From contig NZ_CALTYA010000001.1 of NCBI RefSeq assembly GCF_943913405.1, forward strand, positions 62,001-126,000: a DNA stretch of 64,000 nucleotides, written 5' to 3'. Below are positions 42,741 to 50,771 of the stretch, in pieces. The notes under the pieces were generated by a model, which did not search any database, was not told the DNA's origin, and was given only the letters and a program-made list of their open reading frames with translations. Both the position numbers and the translations under genes were made by a program. Position 1 is the stretch's first letter, and every line of letters starts with the position of its first letter. This DNA comes from an uncultured Flavobacterium sp. Lineage in GTDB: Bacteria > Bacteroidota > Bacteroidia > Flavobacteriales > Flavobacteriaceae.

Positions 42741-45377
42741 ATGTCCCTCAAAAATATTAACCTTCACATTAAGGTCGATTATTTTCGCTACCTCCTACTA
42801 TTGTTTCTTTTACTCTCTTATTCTGTTTCTCAAGCCCAATGTGCCGGAACAAGCACATCGATTACGGTCTGTGATATTCCGAATCCGGCTAACCAGAATA
42901 TAAATCTCTATTCCCTTATCGGAGTTACGCCCACGCCAAACGGACAATGGTTTGACCTCCAAGAATCTGGAGGACTCAACACCGCTACCGGGATTTTGAA
43001 TGTTACCAATATTAGAGAAAGCGAAACATATGTTTTTACTTATATCGTAAATGACCCAACCTGCGCAAACAATATTTCAACTGTAACGGTAACTGTCGGA
43101 GGCTATGCTGGAACCGGAAACCCAAATGCTTCAGCCTGTTCAGATAATAATGCTGTAAATTTATTTCAATTCTTAGGAAACGCACCAAATCCGCAAATCA
43201 ACGGCACATGGTATCAAGGCGGAAATCGCCTAGCCAGCAATTTTTTTGACGCAACCGCAGCTGGCCCGGGACAATATACTTTTGTTTATAGATTAGAACC
43301 CATCGGCACTTGTCCAGCTTCAGAAGCTACCGTAATTTTGACTGTTCATCCTGCACCAGAGCCTGGAGACACGACAAATTTAGTCCTCTGCGAAACCGAT
43401 GACATGTCAATTTACACCAACGTAAATTTATTAGACTATATCACAGGCCAAGATCCTGGGGGAAGATGGAGCGAGTCTATAACTTCAGAATTATCAGGAC
43501 CTTTTGATACTTTCATCAACGTTCAGAACATCTTCACCACTTTAGGCCCGGGAACTTATAATTTTGTCTACACGGTCCAGCCTTCACATCCGGTTTGCAG
43601 CAGAAAAACATCTACGGTCTCGATAGTCATTGAAAAGCAAATTGATTTTACAGGAGCCACTTTGCAGGTTGCCTCAGATATTTGCGAAAGCTTAATTCCT
43701 ACAGCAATTTACACCGCTTCAATCCGACAAGGTGCAGACCCGATTCCTAGTGGAAATTATTCCATCCAATATGAAATTACTGGTGCTTTTACATCTTCTG
43801 GAAATGCAATCGGAAATGCGAGCGGCGGTACAATAACTTTTCCTATTCCAAATACTTCTTTTCCAAACGTAGGAACTTATACGGTTCACATCTTAAATAT
43901 TCACGAAACAACTGGCTATAATGCTTGCCAGCATATTATTGGAAATATTACAGATATAGTTAACGTATTTCCTCTCCCAAGAATTAACAGCGGTACTTTG
44001 ACAGTTAACAATGCCTGCCAAAGCACGAACGTTCCGGTTGAACTTTCAGGAAATACAAATTTACCAAACGGAAATTACCAAGTCACTTTCAACCTCACCG
44101 GAAGCAATGTCGCTTCAAGCCAAGTGGCAACTTTTTCAGTAACTAACGGTATCGGAACCTTCTTAATCCTTGGAAATCTTGTTCCGAATATAGGAAACAC
44201 AACTATCCGAATAACAAGAATTATAAATTTAGATACAGGCTGTCAAAATGCAGCGACGCTCGCCCAGACTTTTTTAGTAAATCCAAAACCTGTCACAACA
44301 AATGTTGCAGTTTCGGCAAATGATGTCTGCAAAAATAATCCAGTTGTGGTAAACGTAACCGGTTTAGGCAGTTTAAGCGGCGTGATAATCACTTACACGA
44401 TTGTAGGCACAAATACAGCTTCGGGATCAGAAACGGTTACGATTACTGGTGGAAATGCTAGTTTCACGATTCCTGCATCGGCGCTTCCAAATGACGGGCC
44501 GAATGTTTTGACAATTACTGAAATCACGAATACAGTCACTTTGTGCGGTTCAAGCAATCTTACAATTTCAGATACTTTTATCATAAATCCGCTTCCAAAT
44601 GCACCTTCGGCTAGCAACCAAGGCTTCTGCAGTAGCGAAAATGCAACAGTTGCAGACCTGCTTCCAAATGGAAATAATTTCAACTGGTATTCATCTGCAA
44701 CAGGAAATTCTCCTTTGAGTGCGACAACCGTTTTAATTGCTGGAAATTATTGGGTTTCTGAAATCAGCGCTACAAATTGTCCTTCTGCCAGAACGATGAT
44801 TTCTGTTACGATCAACCAAATTGCAACTCCAACATTAGATACAGACGGACAGAATTTCTGCGGATTGGATTCTCCTGCTCCAATACTTTCTGACTTGTCT
44901 GCCAATGTAAATTTTTCTGGAACATTGCTTTGGTTTGATGCCCCTTCTGGCGGAAACCAACTTTCTGACAATGATATTTTGCAAGACGGATTTACTTATT
45001 ACGGATTTGATTCTGACGCAACAGGCGGTTGTCTTTCAGAAACTTCACTTGCCGTGACCGTTTCCTTAACTGAATGCGATGATGATTTTACATTGATGAT
45101 TCCAGACGGTTTTTCTCCAAATGGTGACGGAACGAATGATACTTTCAGAATTCCAAACATCGAATTCTTATTTCCAAATTACACGATTGAGATTTTTAAT
45201 AGATACGGAAACCTTATGTATAAAGGCAACCGAAACACGCCAAATTGGGATGGAATGAGCAATCAGTCCAATCTCAACATCAACGGAATTGCCCCAAACG
45301 GCGTCTATTTTTACATTGTCAATTTCAATAAAGACGGGAAATCTCCTAAACAGGGAAGGCTTTATCTGAACCGATAA
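42741..45377 (+). CDS. Large surface protein with gliding-type C-terminal (T9SS type B) domain
   Basis: An 878-residue exported protein. The signal peptide (about 1-33, ending VSQAQ) precedes several beta-rich repeat modules carrying Cys pairs and the recurring TxxNGxYQVxF-type block. The C-terminal CHU_C domain from about 785 (MIPDGFSPNGDGTNDTF, IFNRYGNLMYKG, NWDGMSNQ, APNGVYFYIV) is the type B signal for type IX secretion. The arrangement T9SS cargo, then PorP/SprF, then OmpA mirrors SprB-SprF type loci of gliding Flavobacterium. The binding target is unknown. A weak promoter (TTTG at 42680, AAAATTTG at 42704) precedes it. Confidence 0.87.
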   Translation: MSLKNINLHIKVDYFRYLLLLFLLLSYSVSQAQCAGTSTSITVCDIPNPANQNINLYSLIGVTPTPNGQWFDLQESGGLNTATGILNVTNIRESETYVFTYIVNDPTCANNISTVTVTVGGYAGTGNPNASACSDNNAVNLFQFLGNAPNPQINGTWYQGGNRLASNFFDATAAGPGQYTFVYRLEPIGTCPASEATVILTVHPAPEPGDTTNLVLCETDDMSIYTNVNLLDYITGQDPGGRWSESITSELSGPFDTFINVQNIFTTLGPGTYNFVYTVQPSHPVCSRKTSTVSIVIEKQIDFTGATLQVASDICESLIPTAIYTASIRQGADPIPSGNYSIQYEITGAFTSSGNAIGNASGGTITFPIPNTSFPNVGTYTVHILNIHETTGYNACQHIIGNITDIVNVFPLPRINSGTLTVNNACQSTNVPVELSGNTNLPNGNYQVTFNLTGSNVASSQVATFSVTNGIGTFLILGNLVPNIGNTTIRITRIINLDTGCQNAATLAQTFLVNPKPVTTNVAVSANDVCKNNPVVVNVTGLGSLSGVIITYTIVGTNTASGSETVTITGGNASFTIPASALPNDGPNVLTITEITNTVTLCGSSNLTISDTFIINPLPNAPSASNQGFCSSENATVADLLPNGNNFNWYSSATGNSPLSATTVLIAGNYWVSEISATNCPSARTMISVTINQIATPTLDTDGQNFCGLDSPAPILSDLSANVNFSGTLLWFDAPSGGNQLSDNDILQDGFTYYGFDSDATGGCLSETSLAVTVSLTECDDDFTLMIPDGFSPNGDGTNDTFRIPNIEFLFPNYTIEIFNRYGNLMYKGNRNTPNWDGMSNQSNLNINGIAPNGVYFYIVNFNKDGKSPKQGRLYLNR

Positions 45378-45404
45378 TTTTGTCACTATCTTAATCTCAT
45401 CAAG

Positions 45405-46340
45405 ATGAAAAAAATATTACTCTTACTCGTTTTCATAGGGTTTTCAAATACAATTTCAGCACAGCAGGATCCGCAATACACGCAATATATGTACAACATG
45501 AGCGTAGTCAATCCCTCCTACGCAACAGCAACTCCAAATGTTTTAAACCTTGGTGGATTGTACCGAACACAATGGGTTGGCTCTGTCGGAGGCCCGAAAA
45601 CAATGACCTTTTTTGCCCACAAACCAGTAAATAGAAATGTGGAACTAGGCGTTTCCTTTATTTCAGATGATATTGGCGACGGGGCGAAAAAAGAAAACAG
45701 CCTTTTTGCTGATTTTGCTTATGTGTTAGAATTCAGTGAAAAGCATAGATTATCGTTAGGTTTAAAAGCCGGAGCCGTTCTTTTCAACACCAATTTCAAC
45801 GGATTCCAACTAGAAAGCGGTGATAATACAACCGACAAAGCCTTCGAAAAAAATATCAACAGTGTATTTCCAAATGTCGGTGCTGGAGCTTTTTATTTTA
45901 CTGATAAATACTATGTTGGACTTTCTGCTCCAAATTTACTTTCTACAAAACACATTGAAGAACGTGATGGAATTAGCCGTTTTGGTTCTGAAAATATCCA
46001 CATATTTTTAACGAGCGGTTATGTTTTCCAATTAAATCAAAACTTAAAATTCAAGCCTTCGTTTATGGCAAAAGGCGTAAAAGGTGCTCCAGTAACTTTA
46101 GACGTTTCAGCTAATTTCTTATTCAACGATCGCTTTGAACTTGGTGCTTCTTATCGTTTAGATGATGCTGTTAGCGGTTTGTTTAACATTAAAATCACGC
46201 CTGAACTACGCGTTGGTTATGCTTATGATTACACACTTTCCAATTTAGGCGAATTTAATTCCGGCACGCACGAAGTCTTTCTGCTTTTTGATTTAGACTT
46301 CTTCAAAAAAGGATATGATAAATCACCACGATTCTTCTAA
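45405..46340 (+). CDS. PorP/SprF-family type IX secretion outer-membrane protein
   Basis: A 311-residue outer-membrane beta-barrel protein. The signal peptide (1-19, ending TISAQ) is followed by QDPQYTQYMYNMSVVNPSYA, the family signature. GLYRTQWVGSVGGPKTMTFF and GLSAPNLLS also fit, and the protein ends in a beta strand. In F. johnsoniae SprF is needed to export or attach its neighbour SprB; by analogy this protein probably serves the 878-residue cargo immediately upstream (27-base gap). An OmpA-family gene follows one base after its stop. Several paralogues usually exist per genome, so no specific symbol is given. Confidence 0.93.
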   Translation: MKKILLLLVFIGFSNTISAQQDPQYTQYMYNMSVVNPSYATATPNVLNLGGLYRTQWVGSVGGPKTMTFFAHKPVNRNVELGVSFISDDIGDGAKKENSLFADFAYVLEFSEKHRLSLGLKAGAVLFNTNFNGFQLESGDNTTDKAFEKNINSVFPNVGAGAFYFTDKYYVGLSAPNLLSTKHIEERDGISRFGSENIHIFLTSGYVFQLNQNLKFKPSFMAKGVKGAPVTLDVSANFLFNDRFELGASYRLDDAVSGLFNIKITPELRVGYAYDYTLSNLGEFNSGTHEVFLLFDLDFFKKGYDKSPRFF

Positions 46341-46341
46341 A

Positions 46342-48363
46342 ATGAAAAACATGAAAAGACTATTACTTTTACTCGCGATATTATTTTCAGTTCAGTACAG
46401 TTTTGGACAGACTCCTGAAGTGAAACTTGCCAATGAATATTTTGACCGCGCTTTTTATAGCGAGGCGATTCCGATGTATGAAAAAATTGCAAAGAATGAC
46501 AACAGCTTGGAAGTTACTAAGAATTTAGCTGATTCTTATTACTATACCAATGACTTGGAAAATGCTGGAAAATGGTACAAAACGATGATTAAAAAAAATC
46601 CGAAGTACATTACTGACGAATATTATTTCAGATATATCCACACTTTAAAAGCTGCAGGGAAATATGCTCAAGCAGATTCTCTAGCCAGAACCAGAATTAT
46701 CGTTGCCAAAGGAAGCGTAAAAGTTTTTGATAAAGACGTAAAAATACTTGAAAATATTGCTGGAATCGGCGACCGTTTTGAAATCGAAAACCTAGCTATA
46801 AACACAAAAAACTCAGATTTTGGAGCTGTAAAATATGGCGAAAGACTCGTTTATTCTTCTCCTACAAAAGAGAAAAAAACCTATCGCTGGAATGGTGAAA
46901 ACTATCTAGATTTCTATACAATTCCTGTTTTTAATGCAAAATCGGGAGATTCTATTTCAGAAGATTTTTCAAAATCTATAAACACCAGAATGCACGAATC
47001 GAATGCAGTTTTTACCAAAAACGGAAAGACGATGTATTTCACTCGAAACAATCCGACGAAAGACAAAAATATGATTTCGCATCTGCAGCTTTATAAAGCA
47101 GAATTTAAAAAAGGGCAATGGACGAATATTACGGCGCTTCCTTTCAACAGCCCAAATTATTCGACCGAACATCCTGCTTTGAGCGAAGACGAAGAAATCC
47201 TTTATTTTGCTTCTGACATGCCAGGAACACTCGGTTCTTTTGATATTTTTTCTGTAGAAATCAATGGCGGAAAATTCGGAATTCCTAAGAATTTAGGACC
47301 CGTAATTAATACAATTCACAAAGAACAATTTCCTTTTATTTCAGATGATGGAAAGCTTTATTTTTCTTCAAACGGACATCACGGATTTGGTTCGATGGAT
47401 GTTTTCGTGTCTGAATTCAGCAATGGGAAATTTGAAAAACCGAATAACGTTGGTTTTCCTGTAAATTCAGGATATGATGATTTCTCTTTCAACATGAATT
47501 ACGAAACCAAAGAAGGCTATTTTGCTTCCAACCGTCCAGGCGGAAAAGGAAATGACGATATTTATCAAATCAAGGAAATCAAGCCATTGGTTATCGAAGA
47601 TTGCAAGCAGACTATTGAAGGTCTGATTACTGATATTGACTCAAAAATTATACTTGCAAAAGCGACTGTTGTTCTTCAAGACGTAGACAAAAAAGAAATT
47701 CAAAGAGTCGAAACTGATGGGGAAGGGAAGTTCTTATTTACAGTTCCTTGCGAAGCCGACTATATTATTATTGCTTCTAAAGAAGAATATTTAGACGGAA
47801 CAAAAAGCCTGAAATTATTTAAGGACAGAAACAAAATCAATGACGGTTCAATTGCCTTAAAATCTGTTGCAAACTCTGATAAAGAAACGTTGACAGAAGA
47901 ACAAATAGCCAAAAAACGTGAAGATAAAATTGCCAGAGCCAAGAAACAAGAGCGCATCGACCATCTTATGGAAAAAGAAAAAGACGTGGTTCAGGACAAT
48001 GACAGGCTGATGATTAAAACTGACCCGATTTATTTTGACTATGATCTTTGGTACATCCGCAAGGAGTCAAAACCTATCTTGAACCGGGTTATAGAAATCA
48101 TGAAAAAGTATCCAAAAATGACTGTAGAAATCGGATCTCATACCGATGTCCGCGCCAGCGATGCTTACAACAATATACTTTCAGAAAAAAGAGCAGCTTC
48201 CACAAGAAGATATTTCATCAGCAAAGGAATTGAATCAGAACGAGTTACAGCAAAAGGATATGGAGAAACACGACCAATCGTTCGTTGCGTTCCAGAAGAT
48301 TCTTGCGATGAGGAACAACATGAACTCAACCGAAGAAGTGAATTCGTAATCCAGAATTTTTAA
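46342..48363 (+). CDS. OmpA-family protein with TPR and PD40 repeats (T9SS-associated)
   Basis: A 673-residue exported protein. After the signal peptide (about 1-22, ending SFGQ) come TPR-like helices (about 30-130), then PD40/WD40-like propeller repeats with SDMPGTLGSFDIF, SNGHHGFGSMDVF and SNRPGGKGNDDIY. A Cna-B/carboxypeptidase-regulatory beta domain (about 430-500) and a C-terminal OmpA domain (about 550-673) complete it. The OmpA domain has EIGSHTDVRASDAYNN, LSEKRA and GYGETRP, which should bind peptidoglycan. I start at ATG 46342; the longer frame from 46315 lies inside the porP stop region. It is coupled to the PorP/SprF gene and is likely to tie the surface complex to the wall. Confidence 0.92.
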   Translation: MKNMKRLLLLLAILFSVQYSFGQTPEVKLANEYFDRAFYSEAIPMYEKIAKNDNSLEVTKNLADSYYYTNDLENAGKWYKTMIKKNPKYITDEYYFRYIHTLKAAGKYAQADSLARTRIIVAKGSVKVFDKDVKILENIAGIGDRFEIENLAINTKNSDFGAVKYGERLVYSSPTKEKKTYRWNGENYLDFYTIPVFNAKSGDSISEDFSKSINTRMHESNAVFTKNGKTMYFTRNNPTKDKNMISHLQLYKAEFKKGQWTNITALPFNSPNYSTEHPALSEDEEILYFASDMPGTLGSFDIFSVEINGGKFGIPKNLGPVINTIHKEQFPFISDDGKLYFSSNGHHGFGSMDVFVSEFSNGKFEKPNNVGFPVNSGYDDFSFNMNYETKEGYFASNRPGGKGNDDIYQIKEIKPLVIEDCKQTIEGLITDIDSKIILAKATVVLQDVDKKEIQRVETDGEGKFLFTVPCEADYIIIASKEEYLDGTKSLKLFKDRNKINDGSIALKSVANSDKETLTEEQIAKKREDKIARAKKQERIDHLMEKEKDVVQDNDRLMIKTDPIYFDYDLWYIRKESKPILNRVIEIMKKYPKMTVEIGSHTDVRASDAYNNILSEKRAASTRRYFISKGIESERVTAKGYGETRPIVRCVPEDSCDEEQHELNRRSEFVIQNF

Positions 48364-48385
48364 TGGAAAAATAAGCGCTAAAGCG

Positions 48386-48393
48386 TATCTTTG
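48386..48393 (+). promoter_or_regulatory. -7 element for the HMG-CoA reductase gene
   Basis: TATCTTTG exactly matches TAnnTTTG, 24 bases before the ATG at 48418. It overlaps the alternative TTG start at 48391, arguing against that start. Confidence 0.6.
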
Positions 48394-48417
48394 CTCCTTC
48401 AATTAAGATCAAAACTG

Positions 48418-49746
48418 ATGAATAAGCCCATTGCCGGATTCTCAAAATTATCCAAAGAAGAAAAAATACGCTGGATTGCTGCTGAATATTTTTCAAATCC
48501 TGAAGAATCGATTTCTATAATCAAAAACTACTGGAACAGTGATGCAAAACTGCAACAGCTGCACGATGAATTCATAGAAAATACGATTACCAATTTTTAT
48601 CTGCCACTTGGCGTTGCACCAAATTTCTTGATCAATGGAAAATATTATACGATTCCAATGGCAATTGAGGAAAGTTCTGTGGTTGCGGCAGCAGCCAAAG
48701 CGGCTAAATTTTGGTCAGAACGCGGCGGTTTTAAAGCTACGGTTTTGAATACTGAAAAAATTGGGCAAGTACATTTCATCTACAATGGAAATCCTTCTAA
48801 ATTAGAACAGTTTTTCAATAGTATAAAAGATCGATTTTTCACCGAAACGGAAAGCATTACGACAAATATGCAGAAACGTGGCGGCGGAATTTTAGATATT
48901 CAACTAAAAGACAAGACTGATCTTCTTCCAAATTACTTTCAGCTTCATGCAACTTTTGAGACTAAAGATTCCATGGGCGCGAATTTCATAAATTCTTGCT
49001 TGGAACAATTTGCAAAGACTTTAAAATCAGAAGCACAGGCTTACGATTTATTTACAGAGGAAGAAAAAAATATACAAGTCGTGATGAGCATTTTGTCAAA
49101 TTATGTGACAGACTGTATTGTTCGCGCCGAAGTTTCCTGTCCTGCAGAAGCTTTGAATGAAGATAAAAACAATACTTCTCATGACTTTGCAGAAAAATTT
49201 GTGCGGGCTGTCCAAATTGCAGAAGTCGAGCCTTATCGCGCTGTGACGCACAACAAAGGAATCATGAACGGGGTTGATGCCGTAGTTTTGGCTACCGGAA
49301 ATGATTTTCGTGCCGTCGAAGCCGCGGTTCATGCATATGCTTCAAAATCTGGAAAATACTCAAGTCTTTCTCATGCAAAAATTGAGAATGGAATTTTTAC
49401 TTTTTGGATAGAAATTCCTTTGGCTTTGGGAACGGTCGGCGGTTTGACGACTTTACATCCTTTGGTAAAAGTAGCTTTGGAAATGCTAGAAAAACCTTCT
49501 GCAAGAGACTTGATGCAGATTGTTGCTGTGGCTGGCTTGGCACAAAACTTTGCCGCCTTGCGTTCGCTGACGACGACTGGAATTCAAGACGGACACATGA
49601 AAATGCATCTTGGAAATATCATCAATCAATTTGAAGCTTCCGACGATGAAAGACAATTGGTTGTGGATCATTTCAGAAACAATTCGGTTTCGCATGCTGC
49701 AGTTGCAAATTATATTGAAAGCTTAAGGAAATCGGCACTAAATTAA
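48418..49746 (+). CDS. Class II hydroxymethylglutaryl-CoA reductase
   Basis: A 442-residue enzyme interconverting HMG-CoA and mevalonate, the committed step of the mevalonate route to isoprenoids. It is of the compact, soluble class II ('degradative') type with no membrane domain. Visible elements are PMAIEESSVVAAA near 77-89 with the catalytic Glu, DSMGANFINSCLE near 183-195, HNKGIMNGVDAVVLATGND near 280-298 with the catalytic Lys/Asp region, and LGTVGGLTTLHP near 343-354. ATG 48418 is chosen over TTG 48391, which falls within the -7 element. A GHMP kinase gene follows after 14 bases, supporting a biosynthetic role despite the class name. Confidence 0.94.
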   Translation: MNKPIAGFSKLSKEEKIRWIAAEYFSNPEESISIIKNYWNSDAKLQQLHDEFIENTITNFYLPLGVAPNFLINGKYYTIPMAIEESSVVAAAAKAAKFWSERGGFKATVLNTEKIGQVHFIYNGNPSKLEQFFNSIKDRFFTETESITTNMQKRGGGILDIQLKDKTDLLPNYFQLHATFETKDSMGANFINSCLEQFAKTLKSEAQAYDLFTEEEKNIQVVMSILSNYVTDCIVRAEVSCPAEALNEDKNNTSHDFAEKFVRAVQIAEVEPYRAVTHNKGIMNGVDAVVLATGNDFRAVEAAVHAYASKSGKYSSLSHAKIENGIFTFWIEIPLALGTVGGLTTLHPLVKVALEMLEKPSARDLMQIVAVAGLAQNFAALRSLTTTGIQDGHMKMHLGNIINQFEASDDERQLVVDHFRNNSVSHAAVANYIESLRKSALN

Positions 49747-49760
49747 GTCCAGATTTATCT

Positions 49761-50675
49761 ATGAAACAAATCTTTTATAGTAATGGAAAACTTCTGATTT
49801 CAGGAGAATATGTTGTCCTTGACGGCGCAAAAGCTTTGGCTTTGCCGACAAAATTTGGGCAAGATCTTATTGTAGAAGAATCCGAAAATAATCAGATTGT
49901 CTGGGAAAGCTTTGATAGCGATAAAAACATTTGGTTTGAAGCGATAATAGACTTCGAAAGCATCCAAAAAAAGGAAAAATTTTCTGAAGAGGAAGCTACA
50001 AAAAATACTTTAATAGAAATACTGCATGAAGCTTTTTTGCTTAATCCAAATTTCATAGAAAATTCGAAAGGTTATAAAGTTACAACACAGCTTACATTTC
50101 CTAAAAATTGGGGCTTAGGAACATCTTCTACATTAATAAACAACATTGCTCAGTGGACAGAAGTTGATGCTTTTAAATTGCTTAAAAATAGTTTTGGAGG
50201 AAGCGGTTATGACATTGCGAATGCACAAAATAACTTTCCGATAATTTATTGGCTTGAAAATGGTAATTCCTTGGTAGAAAAAGCAGATTTTAATCCGAGT
50301 TTTTCGAAACATATCTATTTTGTCTATCTCAATAAAAAGCAAAATAGCAAAAGCGCCATTGCATCATACAAAGCAAAAAAGAATAATATTTCAGAAACTG
50401 TTTCAACAATCAGCAATCTTACTTCAGAAATTTTGAAAGCTGAAAATCTAAACCAGTTTGAGAAATTATTGATGGAACATGAAAAAATCATGAGCGCAAT
50501 ACTAGAAACTCCGACAGTAAAAGAAACTTATTTCAAAGATTTTAATGGAAGCATAAAAAGTCTTGGAGCTTGGGGAGGCGATTTTATAATGGTAACTTCT
50601 GAAGAAAATCCTAAGGCTTATTTCCTAAAAAAAGGTTTTGAAACCATTGTTTCCTACGAAGAAATGATTCTATAA
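49761..50675 (+). CDS. GYDIA-family GHMP kinase (mevalonate pathway)
   Basis: A 304-residue kinase of the galactokinase/homoserine/mevalonate/phosphomevalonate group. The ATP-binding motif reads W117-GLGTSST (118-124) in place of the usual GLGSSAA. The family-naming G148-S-G-YDIA segment (148-153) follows. The start YSNGKLLISGEYVVLDGAKALA is the usual GHMP substrate-domain entry. It lies 14 bases downstream of HMG-CoA reductase, so mevalonate or phosphomevalonate is the most likely substrate, though the sequence alone does not say which. A bidirectional terminator follows. Confidence 0.88.
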   Translation: MKQIFYSNGKLLISGEYVVLDGAKALALPTKFGQDLIVEESENNQIVWESFDSDKNIWFEAIIDFESIQKKEKFSEEEATKNTLIEILHEAFLLNPNFIENSKGYKVTTQLTFPKNWGLGTSSTLINNIAQWTEVDAFKLLKNSFGGSGYDIANAQNNFPIIYWLENGNSLVEKADFNPSFSKHIYFVYLNKKQNSKSAIASYKAKKNNISETVSTISNLTSEILKAENLNQFEKLLMEHEKIMSAILETPTVKETYFKDFNGSIKSLGAWGGDFIMVTSEENPKAYFLKKGFETIVSYEEMIL

Positions 50676-50720
50676 ATATTAAATTCTGAATATTCTAAAT
50701 TAAAAAAACAATAAAATAAA

Positions 50721-50754
50721 AAATCCCGTTCACTTAGCGAACGGGATTTTTTTT
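50721..50754. terminator. Bidirectional terminator between GHMP kinase and PpiD-like genes
   Basis: Stem AAATCCCGTTC (50721-50731), 7-base loop, stem GAACGGGATTT (50739-50749), then a T-run; an A-rich tract on the other side serves the minus-strand gene. Confidence 0.88.
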
Positions 50755-50771
50755 ATGATATTATTCAGATA

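Noticed and set aside
46315..46341. Longer start for the OmpA-family gene
   Set aside because: It would begin inside the end of the PorP/SprF gene and spoil the signal peptide.
48391..48417. N-terminal extension of HMG-CoA reductase starting at TTG
   Set aside because: The codon sits inside the exact -7 element TATCTTTG; ATG 48418 gives the usual N-terminus.
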